Shown piece after piece: positions 20,702-32,786 of a stretch of 64,000 nt of DNA. A model generated the notes under the pieces. It saw only the letters and a list, made by a program, of their open reading frames with translations. It was not told the DNA's origin and made no database searches. Position 1 is the first letter of the stretch, and the number at the start of each line of letters is the position of its first letter. Origin of the DNA: Evernia prunastri (taxonomy: Eukaryota; Ascomycota; Lecanoromycetes; Lecanorales; Parmeliaceae); NCBI GenBank assembly GCA_003184365.1, contig NKYR01000127.1, positions 1,103 through 65,102 of the forward strand, in the 5' to 3' direction. The position numbers and the translations under genes are program-made.

Positions 20702-23075
20702 TTACGCCCATTCCCTATTCATTTCCGGATGCCTCGCGCAGTAAACCTCATGCATCGCATTTTCCACCTCGTATTTTTCCACCACGGCGCCGAATCCGTA
20801 GCAGCGACACGCATCCTTCAGAATCTTCCACAGCTTCTCCCAGTCCTCGTTGCACAGCCAATCGGCGCGGCCACGCTGCTGCTTCATCCAAGTCCAAGCC
20901 TGCACGGGCGTCATTTCGCCACGGAGCGGGATCTGATCGGCGCTGTTGATGAGGGATTCGATGAAGTCCAGGTCGGACTGGTCCATGGAAGTAGCGGTGG
21001 AGGGGTTGCTTCCATTGCTCACTAAGGAGTGCCAGTGCGTCGAAGACACCATGAGGCCGTGGCCGTTATGGTTGTACTCATTATGAGATGTAGGGTTCGG
21101 ATTGGCTGCGGCATCATTGGAACGGTTGATCATGAAAGCGACGTGGTCACGGCATCCCGCTTCGAGGCTGTTGCCACGCGTGATTAGCAAAATTCAGTCG
21201 TTGGAAGGAAAGTAAATTGGGCTGGGTAGCGTGGGGCATTTTAAGGTAAGACACTTACTCAAGGATGAAAGGAATGGCAAACTCGCGCGTCATTTCTGGC
21301 TCGTCTATATCTGGCATGAGGAGACGCCATTGCGCAACTTCGGCTGGGTAAGACTCTTCATACTTCGCGACGTTGGTGAACGAAATGGGTCCGTGGGGAG
21401 CGACATCAGGCACGGGTGTGTGCTGGTCGGAGGTATCGTTGAAGTAGGGGCTGTGGACTGTAATATTCATCGCAGGGTACGCCTGGTAGTCGCTAGGTAC
21501 GTTTGGAGGCGCCATTTGCATTGGCTGCTGGACTTGGAATTGGTTGGCTTGCGAATCTTCAGGAGTACCGTGGTAGTTTGGATTCGCCGCATACGGGCTA
21601 GAAGCGTTACCGTAGGGCGTATGTGCCGACGGAGCTGGAGTAGGGTGTACATGGCCCTGAGTGAATGCATGGCTCTGTTGTGGCATCGATCGAGCTTCCA
21701 ACTGATTGGCCGACACATGGGTCTGACTGCCACTGTGGTTCGTGGTTGCATAAGGACTGTCATAGCTGGTATTGGCATAAGGAGTCCCGGCAAAGGCAGG
21801 CTCATGAGAGTAATTGACTTGACTGCCGGAGGTGTCCTGCGCGTAGTGGTTATGGCTAGACGATGGTGATGTGTGATTACCTCCTGTGAAGGTATTCTGA
21901 TGAGCGTCGACGTCGTGCATCATTCCGCCATGGACAAAAGGATAAGCTGGGGACGCTGGGGATAAGCCATGGCCGTTTGGACTGAAGCGCCCAAGAGCGT
22001 TCTGTGAGCTAGTGGAATTGCCGAACGGTGATCCTTGCTGATGGTTTGACGGACGGGGGACCTCGGTGACGGAACGGTTACCATCGATACGTGCTGAAAC
22101 TTGGTGGCCGTTGGAGAGGGGCATTGTGCTGAAATTGGGAACTCCGATGTTGTTGACTCGTAGAAGCTGGGTCAACACATCATTCTGGTGTGCGATTTTG
22201 CGATTCTCTTCTGCCAAGGCAGAGTTCTCGTTGTTGGCCAACCTTAGAGCGTGTTCCGTTACCCTCAGAGCCTCCCGAGCTCGATTAGCTTCTTTCTCGA
22301 CGGTCATTGTGTAAGCTGCAACTCTCTCGCGATGGTTTCTATGTGCAAGGTCAGTTCAAAAACGAGGCATAGAGAAGCAATTGATTCCCATATGCTGACA
22401 GACCGAGTGTTTTGGAAAGTCGGTTGCCAAGACCCCAAAAAACCTCGATGCCAAAAATACATGACAAATAGAGGAAGAGGATAAACATACCTTTGGGCTT
22501 GTCGATTTTTCTCTTGCTTCGAGTTCAACGCTGGTTTGGAATCGGTCTTGGGCCCCCGTTTCTTCTGTTGCTTCCCATCTATACCTCGATTAGCATACAT
22601 CTCATTATGAGATGGAAAAGTCTTGGCGTGTCCTACTTTTGGTCATTCGGGGCGCTCTACCCATCAAAGCAGCGAAGATACTTGGGCTTTTACCACCGGT
22701 CTCATTGGATCCATTAGTACCAGCGCTGCTTTGTGCCACTGAGTTGTTGCGTTCTTGCATCGGATCACTGTTTTGCCTGCTAGGGGCTTGGGGGAATGGG
22801 GTTGAGTCCATGTCAGCTGCGGGGGGGATCTCGAGTGGCCTCTGCGAAAAGCTTGAGATAGTCATTCCTGGCTGCTGCACAGGCACTGGCGGTGGTCGTC
22901 TTGTCGGCGGAGGTGGCTGAAAGGCAGCTGGCGATGTTATGTCATTTTGCGTGAATGGGTCAAACGGCTTCTGAGAGAAGGCAGGCATGTTGATGTCTGT
23001 TCTTGTCACAATGGTGGGTGGATGTCGCTTGACTGATGGTGAGGATGTTTGATAGAGAAGGTAAGAGGAAGTCAT
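20702..23075 (-). CDS. bZIP transcription factor
   Basis: Exons 23075-22661, 22578-22491, 22338-21259 and 21167-20702 (682 residues). Introns are 82, 152 and 91 nt. The basic region is completed across intron 2: KQEKNRQAQ then RNHRERVAAY, fitting the bZIP core N-x2-AQ-x-N-x-R. A leucine-zipper-like heptad region follows (ALRVTEHALRLANNENSALAEE). The middle is long, Gln/Ser/Asn/Pro-rich and probably disordered. The last exon (LEAGCRDHVAFMIN and QAWTWMKQQRGRADWLC) resembles the C-terminal block of fungal bZIP regulators. The start could also be at 23165 (30 residues longer) or at a later Met. The N-terminal proline-rich region contains repeated PFSQ/SFSQ-type motifs. Confidence 0.85.
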
Positions 23076-23165
23076 GTTGAAAGCAATTGTTGTGTATCTT
23101 AGCTTGGGAAGATGGTTGCCCTCGACGAATAGTGCGGAGAGGGTAAACGCGCAGAAGGTAAACAT

Positions 23166-24489
23166 TTACATTTCGGACAGATGGTGGGGGATAGTGTTTT
23201 GGCAAGCAGCAATTGTCGTACAAGATGAAGCGACATAGATTCTTCTACTCGCCAGTCCAAGTGTATGGGAAGGAAGTGGTAAAGATGGATCAGAGTGTTG
23301 AGTGCTGTGTAGAGGTTGCGGTGTGGTGTGGTGTGGTGTGGTGGTGTACAACGTCAATTTCCTTTTTGCAAATAATGATCTACTTCGCAACCGATCCGTT
23401 GGGAAGACTTGGCTTAACGTCTCCGAAATGCAGGGAGTTCATGCAGGCAGGCACACCTCTCATCTCCGAGGGCGTCAACAGCTTTCCAACTTCCAAGCTT
23501 CCATGTCGTTTTACCTTGGAAAAAAAGGATGGTAGGTTGGCAGGTTGGAATGATTGAATACTCATCTACCGAATAAATTAGGATGTAAAGTAGCAATCTT
23601 ACACGCCGCCAGTGGTTTTTTTCACCAAAAGAACCATGTTTTACATGACTTACTACTTTATATACGAGCACTACTTTATAGCTATTGCCGCTAATTAGTA
23701 AGCTGAGAAACAGGGAATAGATAGCGTATTAAATACCATAGTAGCACGCGTAGAGACGTGTTTCTCTAGCATATTCTTCAAATTCTATCATTGCAATTTC
23801 TATCATTGCTATTATTGCAAGTTCTATCATTGCTATGACTGAAATTGAAGCAGAGTAATGAATTAATTAGTCGACGGAGTAGCTGAGAGAGAAAAAATAT
23901 GATTGACTATATAGATGACTAAGAAATAATATACCTTCCCAGAAAACCCTACTTTATATGACCTACCCCCCCATGGTCAAAAATTCGGCAAAAAAAACCA
24001 TGTTTTATACGGTTTACTACCTTATAGTTAAGCACTACTTTATATCCTAATTTATGCGGTACTCTCTACTCTCTCCCCACAAAAGGGCAAAGATTTATAT
24101 ATATGTAAGAAGGTTGAGGAAACGGTGCGAACGGCTTGATCCTCTGGTTCATTCTGCAGTTAGAATGTCAAAGCGGGCTCTGTTACAAGCGCATTTCTTT
24201 TTCTCCAATACCTTACTTTTGCCTACTTTATTTAAGGTACGGTACACAGTATTTCTCATCCCGCTTTTCCCTGTTCCCAGTTTTCCCAAGGTTGATAGGT
24301 GCGGCAGCATTTCGGAAGTTCGGAACGACAGATATCTTAGCGTAAAGCATACCGTTAGGCACCTAGGCACTTTATCACTTATCTCTGCAGTGGGCTGTCT
24401 AGTAATCTATCCAGTCTTATTCATTGGAGCATTAATTATCAATGGGTAAAAGATTCAAATTATTGCTAGTATTATGATTTTCATTATTA
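23166..24489. other. Intergenic, partly AT-rich with diverged direct repeats
   Basis: No gene supported. Two related ~50-bp segments, each starting AACCATGTTTTA and ending near GCACTACTTTATA, occur at about 23632-23682 and 23997-24046. AT-rich stretches look like decayed repeat DNA. Confidence 0.45.
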
Positions 24490-24750
24490 CTCTAAAATTA
24501 CTTTATCATATTATTGGGGATTTTGATACCTAGATAGGTAATGGGTAATAGTGGTAGCAGTCAGCACGGGAAAGTACCTACCTCAGGGACACTGAGGTAA
24601 CCCAGGCTGACTCCAGAAATGGTAGGGTAGAGATTCGTGTGGGTAGAAGAGGATGTAGAATCTATGGAGGAAGTGGCTGCAGGATGATGGCCCCTCTCTG
24701 CCAAGCACACTATGCTACATATGGCCATAGCAAGAAAGCACCTTCCAACT
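24490..24750 (+). repeat. 261-bp direct duplication, copy 1
   Basis: Appears identical to 25248-25508, offset 758 bp. The second copy begins immediately after an undetermined base (N at 25247), so this may be an unmerged contig overlap and not a biological repeat. Confidence 0.85.
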
Positions 24751-25246
24751 TTTGGGCCTCACTATCTGGCGCTAAACTTACTTCAGTAATCCGCTTGGCG
24801 CTAGCTCACTCTGGCTACTACCCGGTTTTCTAACTTTTGTTACTCGGCGCTAGTCTCACTTTAGCCACCTAGCTTGGTGCTCGCAATGCATGGATCCACG
24901 CAGCGGCTGCTCGGGAGATTTCCGTACGGCCAGGTCTTCTAACCACAGCCACAATAGGCCGAATTTACATGTACTGGAAAGATAATTCGACGTCTGACAA
25001 GCAGTCCCCAGTCCCATAAGATTAAAGATCGAGAGCTGGTAATTATTAGGGAAGTAATAGGAACGTTAAGTCCTGCCTGGGAGTAGGGTTTGAAAGGTTG
25101 AAGGGAAATTCTCGGATCAACAAGGATTGATTGTTATGACACGACGATAATGACAGTGCTAATGTTACAGTCTATCTGATTGTTATAACCCGATGATAAT
25201 GACAGTCCTAATGTTGCAGTCTATCTCCTCCATCCCTACCGCCTAC
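24751..25246. repeat. Repeat-containing spacer with a 49-bp tandem duplication
   Basis: Contains three copies of a GGCGCTA-centred motif (about 24768, 24797 and 24846) and a 49-bp unit in tandem (25129-25177 and 25178-25226; GATTGTTATGAC against GATTGTTATAAC starts, both ending TCTATCT). No gene. Confidence 0.6.
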
Positions 25247-25247
25247 N
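25247..25247. other. Assembly gap (single N)
   Basis: An undetermined base directly abuts the second copy of the 261-bp duplication. The true gap size is unknown. Confidence 0.9.
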
Positions 25248-25508
25248 CTCTAAAATTACTTTATCATATTATTGGGGATTTTGATACCTAGATAGGTAAT
25301 GGGTAATAGTGGTAGCAGTCAGCACGGGAAAGTACCTACCTCAGGGACACTGAGGTAACCCAGGCTGACTCCAGAAATGGTAGGGTAGAGATTCGTGTGG
25401 GTAGAAGAGGATGTAGAATCTATGGAGGAAGTGGCTGCAGGATGATGGCCCCTCTCTGCCAAGCACACTATGCTACATATGGCCATAGCAAGAAAGCACC
25501 TTCCAACT
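25248..25508 (+). repeat. 261-bp direct duplication, copy 2
   Basis: Second copy of 24490-24750. Sequences diverge completely at its 3' end. Confidence 0.85.
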
Positions 25509-26316
25509 ACTCCTACACAAGCCAAAATATCAACTCTATTCCAACCTCTTCGTCATCTTTGAACTCTACCAACAACCGTCCCAGCTATCCTCCCTCACTC
25601 CCTCTTCCACAAATCAGCATCCTTCTTTCCTCCCTCCAAAAACCCCCCTCTGCTGTGCAAAGCCTTCCTGCTGCTGCTTCGTTCCATTCAGCCTCTCTCC
25701 GAAAAGCTGGTATCCAGCCTCAACTGATATTCTCTCGCGACGAGGGAGGAGATTGAGAGCACCAGAGCGAGAAAGACATGAGGAGCACCGAAGTTGGAAT
25801 AATGTCTGGGAATAAGCAGAGCCAGAGTCCATAAAGCAGGAGCCAAGGGAGCTCAAGGGCCCTCTCAAGTGTACACAAGTCGTGGGCGCCATAACAGAAA
25901 GTCCAAGGAGGACGAACAAGCGAGAAATAAGCGCAGTGGGATCCGAACGATCACCGTGGCAGCTGAAGCCCAATCATGCCCTCATCGAGCCGATGGGGAA
26001 CGCGAGAGCAGGATGAGTGAAACCAAGCTGGGCCAGGGCGGGCCACTTGAGCGACAACGGATGGTAGAAACGATCATGGGCTGCTACGGGCTCAGTGGTT
26101 TTGGTCGATAGAGGTGGCAATATCAACTTTTCTCTTCGCCCGGACCCATACTCGAAGCTGTGCAACATCTCAAACCAACGCAATCATCCATTGAATGACG
26201 ACGCTGGGTCCTATTCTACGATCTGGAGGTGGTAGCACACTCCTCACATACGCCTTATCACACCGGCACTTCCAGATGACAACCAGCAAAGCCCCACACC
26301 AATTGCGCCTGATCAT
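25509..26316. other. Intergenic, no supportable gene
   Basis: Downstream flank of the minus-strand P450 gene. Only short frames without domains. Confidence 0.5.
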
Positions 26317-28134
26317 TCAGGTCCTGTCCCATTTCTTCAACACTTTCACCCTGACACCTTTACTCTCCTTCTTCGGATGACCAATGAACGCATCACAAAC
26401 AATCGTAACGTCGTCCCGCTCTGTCTCAAACAGCTCCATTTCCAGCCTGTGGAACACATTCGCAATGGTCATATACACCTCTGCGTTTGCAAGACTACAT
26501 CCAACAACAAACCGTCAGGCTTCAACATTTGGACAACTTGTTTGACGGGTGGGAAAATGAAGAAGGAACAATTAGACGGACAGGAGGATACGCACTTGAG
26601 TCCAACGCAATTCCTCGAGCCTTTCCCAAACGGGTTGAAATACTTCTCCAATTCCACCTTCGTACCCTCCTTCTCGGCCTTGAGCCAGCGATACGGATCA
26701 AACTTTGTCGCCTCCGGGAAAATTGCAGAGCTCAAATGTGTGAAATGTGTGTTCATGCCCACGGGCGTCCCAGGCTCGATGACCCAATCTTTGTAACGCA
26801 ATGTCTCATTCGGCGCCGCGCGGACGGATCGAGATGTTGCGATCGCATTGACACGGAGACCCTCCGTGATGCAAGCTTTCTGCTCCTCGTCAGCATCCAC
26901 TCCATCCTCAAACGCAAAGCTGAAGAGTCGGACTCACCAAAAACGGCAGATTTTCCAACTCCTGCCATGGCAGTGGCACCTGAGTATCCGGCATCGCTAT
27001 CTTCAACTCCTCCTTCAGCGTTTTTAGAATATCCGGATTTGCTAGAAGATGATATGAGAGCTGCGACAACGTTGCACTACTTGTATCAGCCCCTGCAAGA
27101 ATCAAAGCAAATCCTTCTTCATTCAACCGATCAACCGTCTTCTCCTGTGGCGGTAGATTACTCTCATAAAGTTCCTCGAAGATATTCTTGTGCGCAGTCG
27201 TCGGGTTCCCAATCTCTTTCTCACCCTTCTTCTCTCCTTCTACAATCTGAGCGACCTCGACCCTCGTTTCCGCTTCCATTTGCAGATAGAATGCCATGCC
27301 TGTGTCAATCATCCTTGTGATAGGCATTGGTAACTTCTTCAACAATTCTGGAAGCCAAGGCAAGTTTCGAACGAGAGCGAACGACTCCATCACATTCTCA
27401 ACCACATCCTTCCACAATTGACTGAACCCTGGCAAGTCCAGCAATCCATAGCTCTTCCCAAACGCATAATGAGAGATGATATCCAATGTCAGACTCATGT
27501 ATGCCAACCCCAATTCAATCTCTTTTCCCGCCCTTTTATCATCACTTCCCCCAGGCGCATACTCCCCTAACGCCGTACAAAGCAGATCGACCTTGCTCTG
27601 TATTAATGGCTCGATGGCGCTGATACTCTTCTTGCTGAAAAATGGGTTTATAACGCTACGACGCAAGCGATGATGGTCATGCTGCACAGTACCAAATATA
27701 GAGTCCCGGCCTGATCGACCCGCGAAAGCCTCGCTCTTGTCACGCGGCCTGATCGAAGTAGTCATAAGTTCATCGTACCACTCCGGGTCGCGGACGTGAA
27801 GTTCTTCCGGACTGATTCTGATTATCGGCCCTGAGGGAAAAGTCAGCGAGCCCCGTTGTCCGTGTCATCGTCTCCTCTCTCTCGCTTCATGAAAATTCGC
27901 AGAAATGAGGGAACCGCGGAGGATCGTACCGTACTGATCATGCATCTTCTGAATCTGCCAGCTGAACCGATTCCTTTTCACCACATCGTAATAAAACTCA
28001 TACCATCTCGTCGCGGCTGCGAGCTTCGGCCCCGGGAATTTGGCCAGTGGGGAGAAGTAGAGGCGATAGATGAGGCCATAGAGGGTGTAGATGGTCGAGA
28101 GGAGGGCGGCGGAGGCGAGGAGGGTCGTGTACAT
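26317..28134 (-). CDS. Cytochrome P450 monooxygenase (P450-1)
   Basis: Exons 28134-27930, 27830-26938, 26879-26596 and 26494-26317 (519 residues). Introns are 99, 58 and 101 nt, all phase-compatible. The N-terminal membrane anchor (LLASAALLSTIYTLYGLIY) is followed by the proline hinge FPGPK. Joining exons 1 and 2 gives HDQYGPIIRISPEELHV. The I-helix AGADTSS is at about 312-318, the ExxR motif EGLR at about 372-375, and the heme loop FGKGSRNCVG ends near residue 459. The final exon supplies the L-helix and C-terminus (NLANAEVYMTIANVFHR). The spacing and style resemble ER-bound P450s of secondary metabolism (trichodiene-oxygenase-like group). The substrate is not predictable. Confidence 0.9.
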
Positions 28135-29657
28135 CTTGGTGCAAGGTCCGGTGCAGCACAAAGAACGGAGGTGGGAACCACTCAATCAATTGTAAGTCTT
28201 ACGACCATATACCTATGTGTTACATAAAAGAAAGAGGACGAAAGGACGCGAGAAAGAAAGAAAGAAAGAAAGAGAAAGATCCCAACACCGACGACCACCC
28301 TCTCCAAAAACCAACCTCCAACAGCACGATACAACCTTCAATTCCTATCTCACTACCTAGCCTACTAACAGCTTGTAGGACCCTCGCTCACTCGCTCCCT
28401 TCCCCCTCTTCAGCGTTTCATCCCTTCCCATCCCATCCCACCTCCTGTCCTAGTCTACGCACTTTAGCCATTTCAATAGCCCCGCGATAGCGTACGTACC
28501 TCACCGAACAAGCTTTTCATCCAGAAAGTCCATAACGCTCAGCTTGCCCGGGTTTGCATGTCATCATCGTGCATTGGCGCGTGTCGACATACGGTCGGTT
28601 TTGAATTCCATACTATTACTACCAACATGCTTTAGAATAATAGGGACGGGTAGAGTGGATTAGAGTAGAGTACAGTAGCGTAGCGCCGGCGCCCATTCCG
28701 TCAAAGGCAGTTGGGAAAATGTGGAAATGGAGGTTAATAATAGGTATGTAGCGTGGTAGGTACCTAGGACGCGGCACAGCAAGTTTACCTACCTAGCTTA
28801 GCATCAAGACTTACCAAGGTAGCACCGACTCTAGATAAGTACCCAGGTTCCCAGCTAACCATCGTACCTAGCTCGCCCAGCTCGCGAGATGCGCAGCCAA
28901 GTAAAGACAAAAGCGAAGTAAGAAAAGTAGGCAAAGTATGATTTTTAAGGTAGGTATGCTATACGGGGAATCTCGGCCGTCGCCTTTCTTGCCTTCCTGC
29001 GATTTGGATGCCACATACACACACACCCCCCTTTGATTTCCCCCCCCCTCCCCCTCCCCACCCGTACCCACTCCCAGCTTTGCCCGTCGTATACCTAGAT
29101 GCGATTGGGCGGGTCGGGCTCTGATGTCAGGTAGGGGCTATCTTGGCGGGGTTTGGGGGGGGTGTTTGTTGTATCGCCTGGGTTGAATACGAGGAAGGGA
29201 ATGGGTTGTACCTACGTACTATTTACTGGTGTGTGTGTGTGTGTGTGTGTGCTAGAGTAACGGGCGAGTGAGATGAGTCGCCGTTCGTTCGTTCGTTCGT
29301 TGCCTTTTGTCCGATTACCAAGGTAGATGGGGTAGGTTTGGAGGTGGAGGTCTTTGGTTGTTGGAGAGGGAGAGAAAGGGAGGGGGGGGGATGGTTGGTG
29401 GATAGGTAGGGGGGATGTACTCTGTATGGGTAGATTTGTAGGATGCGGATATGTATATGTGACATTGGCTACGAGAGGAAGCGGCTGATTGATTGAACGT
29501 GGTGGATGGATGGATTGATGTGTACTCCCATGTGTGACTGCCAAATAGGTATGATATACATAAAACGTCCTAATGAATCATCATCCATGACGCTCTAACC
29601 CCCATGCCATTGATGCAAATGCCAATCCCGAAGAAAAAACCTCGAAAACCCAGTGAA
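28135..29657. other. Intergenic with microsatellites
   Basis: No gene supported. Simple repeats include (GAAA)n at about 28249-28275, (GT)n at 29229-29251 and (GTTC)n at 29283-29300. Several poly-C or poly-G runs are also present. Confidence 0.6.
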
Positions 29658-31219
29658 TCATACAAAATTATGCCCTCCCCTCTCCGAGTCCAACGAACTG
29701 TCCACCCTCACCGTGTCCGTCTTCCAGATACTGTTCCCCGGCACCCCTCCCTTCATTCTCGCCCCCGGCTCCACCGTACTGACAGACGTCGGCTTCGGAT
29801 CGTAGCTCTGCCCCACATCCAGATTGTGGTAGCTGCCCTTGATCTTGCCCATTAAGCCAATCTCATGGTCTTCCGGGTCCAGCCAGGGCGCCGTGTTGCT
29901 GTTGGACGGCATCGGGTTGGAGAACTGGTTCGTGCGTTTGCTGCTGTGGCCTTTGAGGCCGTAGCCGTTGGCGGCGTACGCCGATGGGTGGTAGGTGGAC
30001 TTTTTGGGTTTGGTCTTGCCGGTGATCCACTGGATGAATTTGGGCATGATGGGGAAGCAGGCGCATAGGATTATGGTTGTGAGCTCGCCCACGCTGTAGA
30101 TATCGTCAGTATGATTAGAGGCTGATTAGGCTGGGTAGAAGCTAGGGTACGCACTTCCAGAGGCCGACTTTGATGATCGAGTATGTTCCGTCAGAGGTGT
30201 AGAGCAAGTCGACGGTGTATGCCAGGCGCACGACACTGGCGACACAAGCGCTACCTGCGGTCAGTACACTGATTCCTGGGTTCCGATCTTCCTCCTGACT
30301 TACAATAGACCAGTAGCGAAGACAGCTGCGACGCCGACCTTCCTCGCGTTCGCCATCTGCAGACTCCAAATCGCAACCATGGGAAGGATCAATATCAAGA
30401 AATCTGAGAGGACATTCCATACCCCAATAGCAATATAGTTGTTCTCAATGCCAATGCAGTGACCTGGAGTCAATGAATTCCAGATCTTCTCCCGGGGTGT
30501 GCAGGCGAAGATCTCTAGAAATGTCTCAATAAAGTAGAAGACTAGGTTGGTCCAGATGAGGACATGAATGCCGTAGAAGACGAAGTCGTGCTTGTGTGCT
30601 ACGAAGATTCTTTTGTACTGTAGAAGGATGGCAAGCTTTGCAATGGCGATGATGGGCCCATATATCGTCGAGCCGACATTGGAGGTCTGTGTGGAGAATT
30701 TTAAGTCATCAAATCAAAACATGCCTCTTCTCGAGATTCAGGAGCCTACCTTAGCAATCTTAACAGCATTGATCACATTCACATCCCATTGGTGGCGTCC
30801 AGCGCCTTGAGACTGCGCGTCTAATATGACACTTCCAAAAGCGAGGATACCCATCTACGTTTATGTCAGTCGAGGAATCGCTTGTATGGTAGGCGCATCA
30901 TCCTACCCAAGCTACCAAGCAGCACCCTGAACAAGTCAGCCTTCTTCCACTGTCTGACCTTGGACAGAAGTGCGCAATACTGACAGTCTTCCCAAAGTAA
31001 GGCTCGATCAACGCAATACTTCGTCAGTAGTCGTACGAGCACAAATATCGTGGTGAACGCAAAGCAGATTGCCATTGTCGCATTCGTGACGGCCTCGAGA
31101 GTACCTGGCGGGTTGATGAAGTTGGGCACGACCCCCGCCGGAGGCGTCAGGGCTGGCGTTTGAGCCAGTTCCGCCGGAGTCAGATCTGCCAGTGGATTTG
31201 CCATTGCTGTTGGGTTCAA
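29658..31219 (-). CDS. SAT4/rhodopsin-domain seven-helix integral membrane protein
   Basis: Six exons: 31219-30985, 30926-30907 (only 20 nt), 30854-30750, 30686-30304, 30250-30155 and 30093-29658 (424 residues). All phases agree. Hydrophobic segments and hallmark residues (LLWEDWCCLVAWMGIL, the Cys-containing GHCIGIENNYIAIGVWNVLSDF, ILPMVAIWSLQM and the LWNVGELTTIILCACFPIMP block) match the fungal SAT4/rhodopsin-type family (PTH11-like architecture without a CFEM domain). The C-terminal ~120 residues are cytosolic-looking, polar and Ser-rich. The role is unknown, and signal reception at the membrane is only an inference from the family. The start could also be the ATG at 31204. Confidence 0.85.
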
Positions 31220-32786
31220 GAGTCACCTCGTTGGTGCATAGATGTGGAGATATTCAACATCAGCGGAATGCTGGCCGTCGCGGCGGCCAGGACAGTAAGG
31301 TCTTTGGATTTCCTGCTGACTGCGCCTCAGGGGTCTTCTTACGAGTTGAATATGAAAACCTCACCAAGGTTTGATGTGTAAGAGGCATGGTATCGTAGCG
31401 ACGTATCTGATGCCACAAACGCTAGAGCCTGACCGGCCAATTCGTCTCGTTGAACTTTTGCGGCCTCCTTGAGCGTATTCATGCACGTGCCACATAGGAC
31501 ATTGATTGGCGTTGTCTAGCTTTTCATAGCCGGACGAAAATTAATATGGATACGAATAAGGCACGGTGCGTTAGTAGCTTCGGCATGGTGTCATACAAGC
31601 ACGAGCCACTTGGGACGTCTAGAGGAAGTCAATTTTATGCCCCTTTCCACAAGGATTTGTAGATCCAAGGTGAGTGTGACAGTACCTACTTCACTTTTCA
31701 TTCCGCGAGGTGACAAGACAACTTGTAGCCTCTGGTATTCGATAAACAACCAACGATTCTCTCGCGGTGCGGAATTTTGAAAAGTTCATTTCATAATATC
31801 ATTGCGTGATAGGGTCGATGCTCGCAAAAGACACAGAGTCACGATGAGCAGGTAATGTTGTGATGTGTTCCGTCCATTCCTAACCCTAGATGGCAGGTAT
31901 CAGCAAGGGTATATACACTAAAGGCGCTATAAAGTCACTTGCGTTATAGTTTGAGGCCAGCTACTAGATACGGCAAGGCCCGCGTCATTCCTGAGGCACA
32001 AGTCGACAACCACGGCGCAGCTAGCGGTCGCCTCAAACGAACAGTGGCCAATGACAAAAAGGTTCACAGTACGACAGAGGGGTTGCTTGTTCAGTGAAGA
32101 TAACCCTCCGTTGGCAAATTGACCGAGACCAAGGATGTGGCAAGGATCTTGGTAGAAGAAATGTGAGGCACCATCGACAGCGATCTGACAGCCTGCAGTA
32201 TCCCATTGCGGTAGTGCGTAGAAGTCGCATTGCCACGAATGGTCACCAACAGTGCTATAATGGCTATTTTCCGGCGTGTTACATCGCGCCAGAGAGATTC
32301 GCAACGTAAGTATAAGTAGTGGTTGACGCGCTCATAGGTATCAATTTTCCAAATGGGATGCCGTTCGACAAACCCTGCTATCGAGACTGGTGCTCCCTCA
32401 AGCACAGACTTCGCTCTTGTAAATCGTGTCGTGTGCAACCTTCAAGAATCATAGCAAAGAGCATCCGATCGAAACTTTCCCCTGCTCTTTATCTCAGAAG
32501 ACCACGGAGCGACGCCACGTGCCTTTTAAAGAACTCACTCCCTGGGTGACTCGTTGGAAGATGTAAATCTGCATTGAGTGTCCCTCCTTTCTCTCCGGGA
32601 TGGGTGAGGAGAAGGGCAGTACACCATGAAATGGTGTATCTCCCTCGGCCTTGTGTGATTCTCTACAGTAGAGAGATGGAACTTCTGCATATGTATAATC
32701 ATATAGTGTACTTGGAATCGAAGCGGGGTGATCCAGTCGACACCAACGAGGACTTGATTTCAGAAGTGAACTCCGGGACAGACGGA
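31220..32786. other. Intergenic, with one cysteine-containing open frame
   Basis: No gene is firmly supported. On the minus strand an open frame (31927-32304) has regularly spaced cysteines (WQCDF, AGCQI, DPCHI, PLCRT, GHCSF, DLCLR), but it lacks an identifiable signal peptide or start. Confidence 0.4.

Noticed and set aside
24639..24833. Open frames starting MGRRGCRIYGGSG in both duplicate blocks
   Set aside because: Occurs only in the 261-bp duplicated block; both versions run into unrelated sequence and have no domain.
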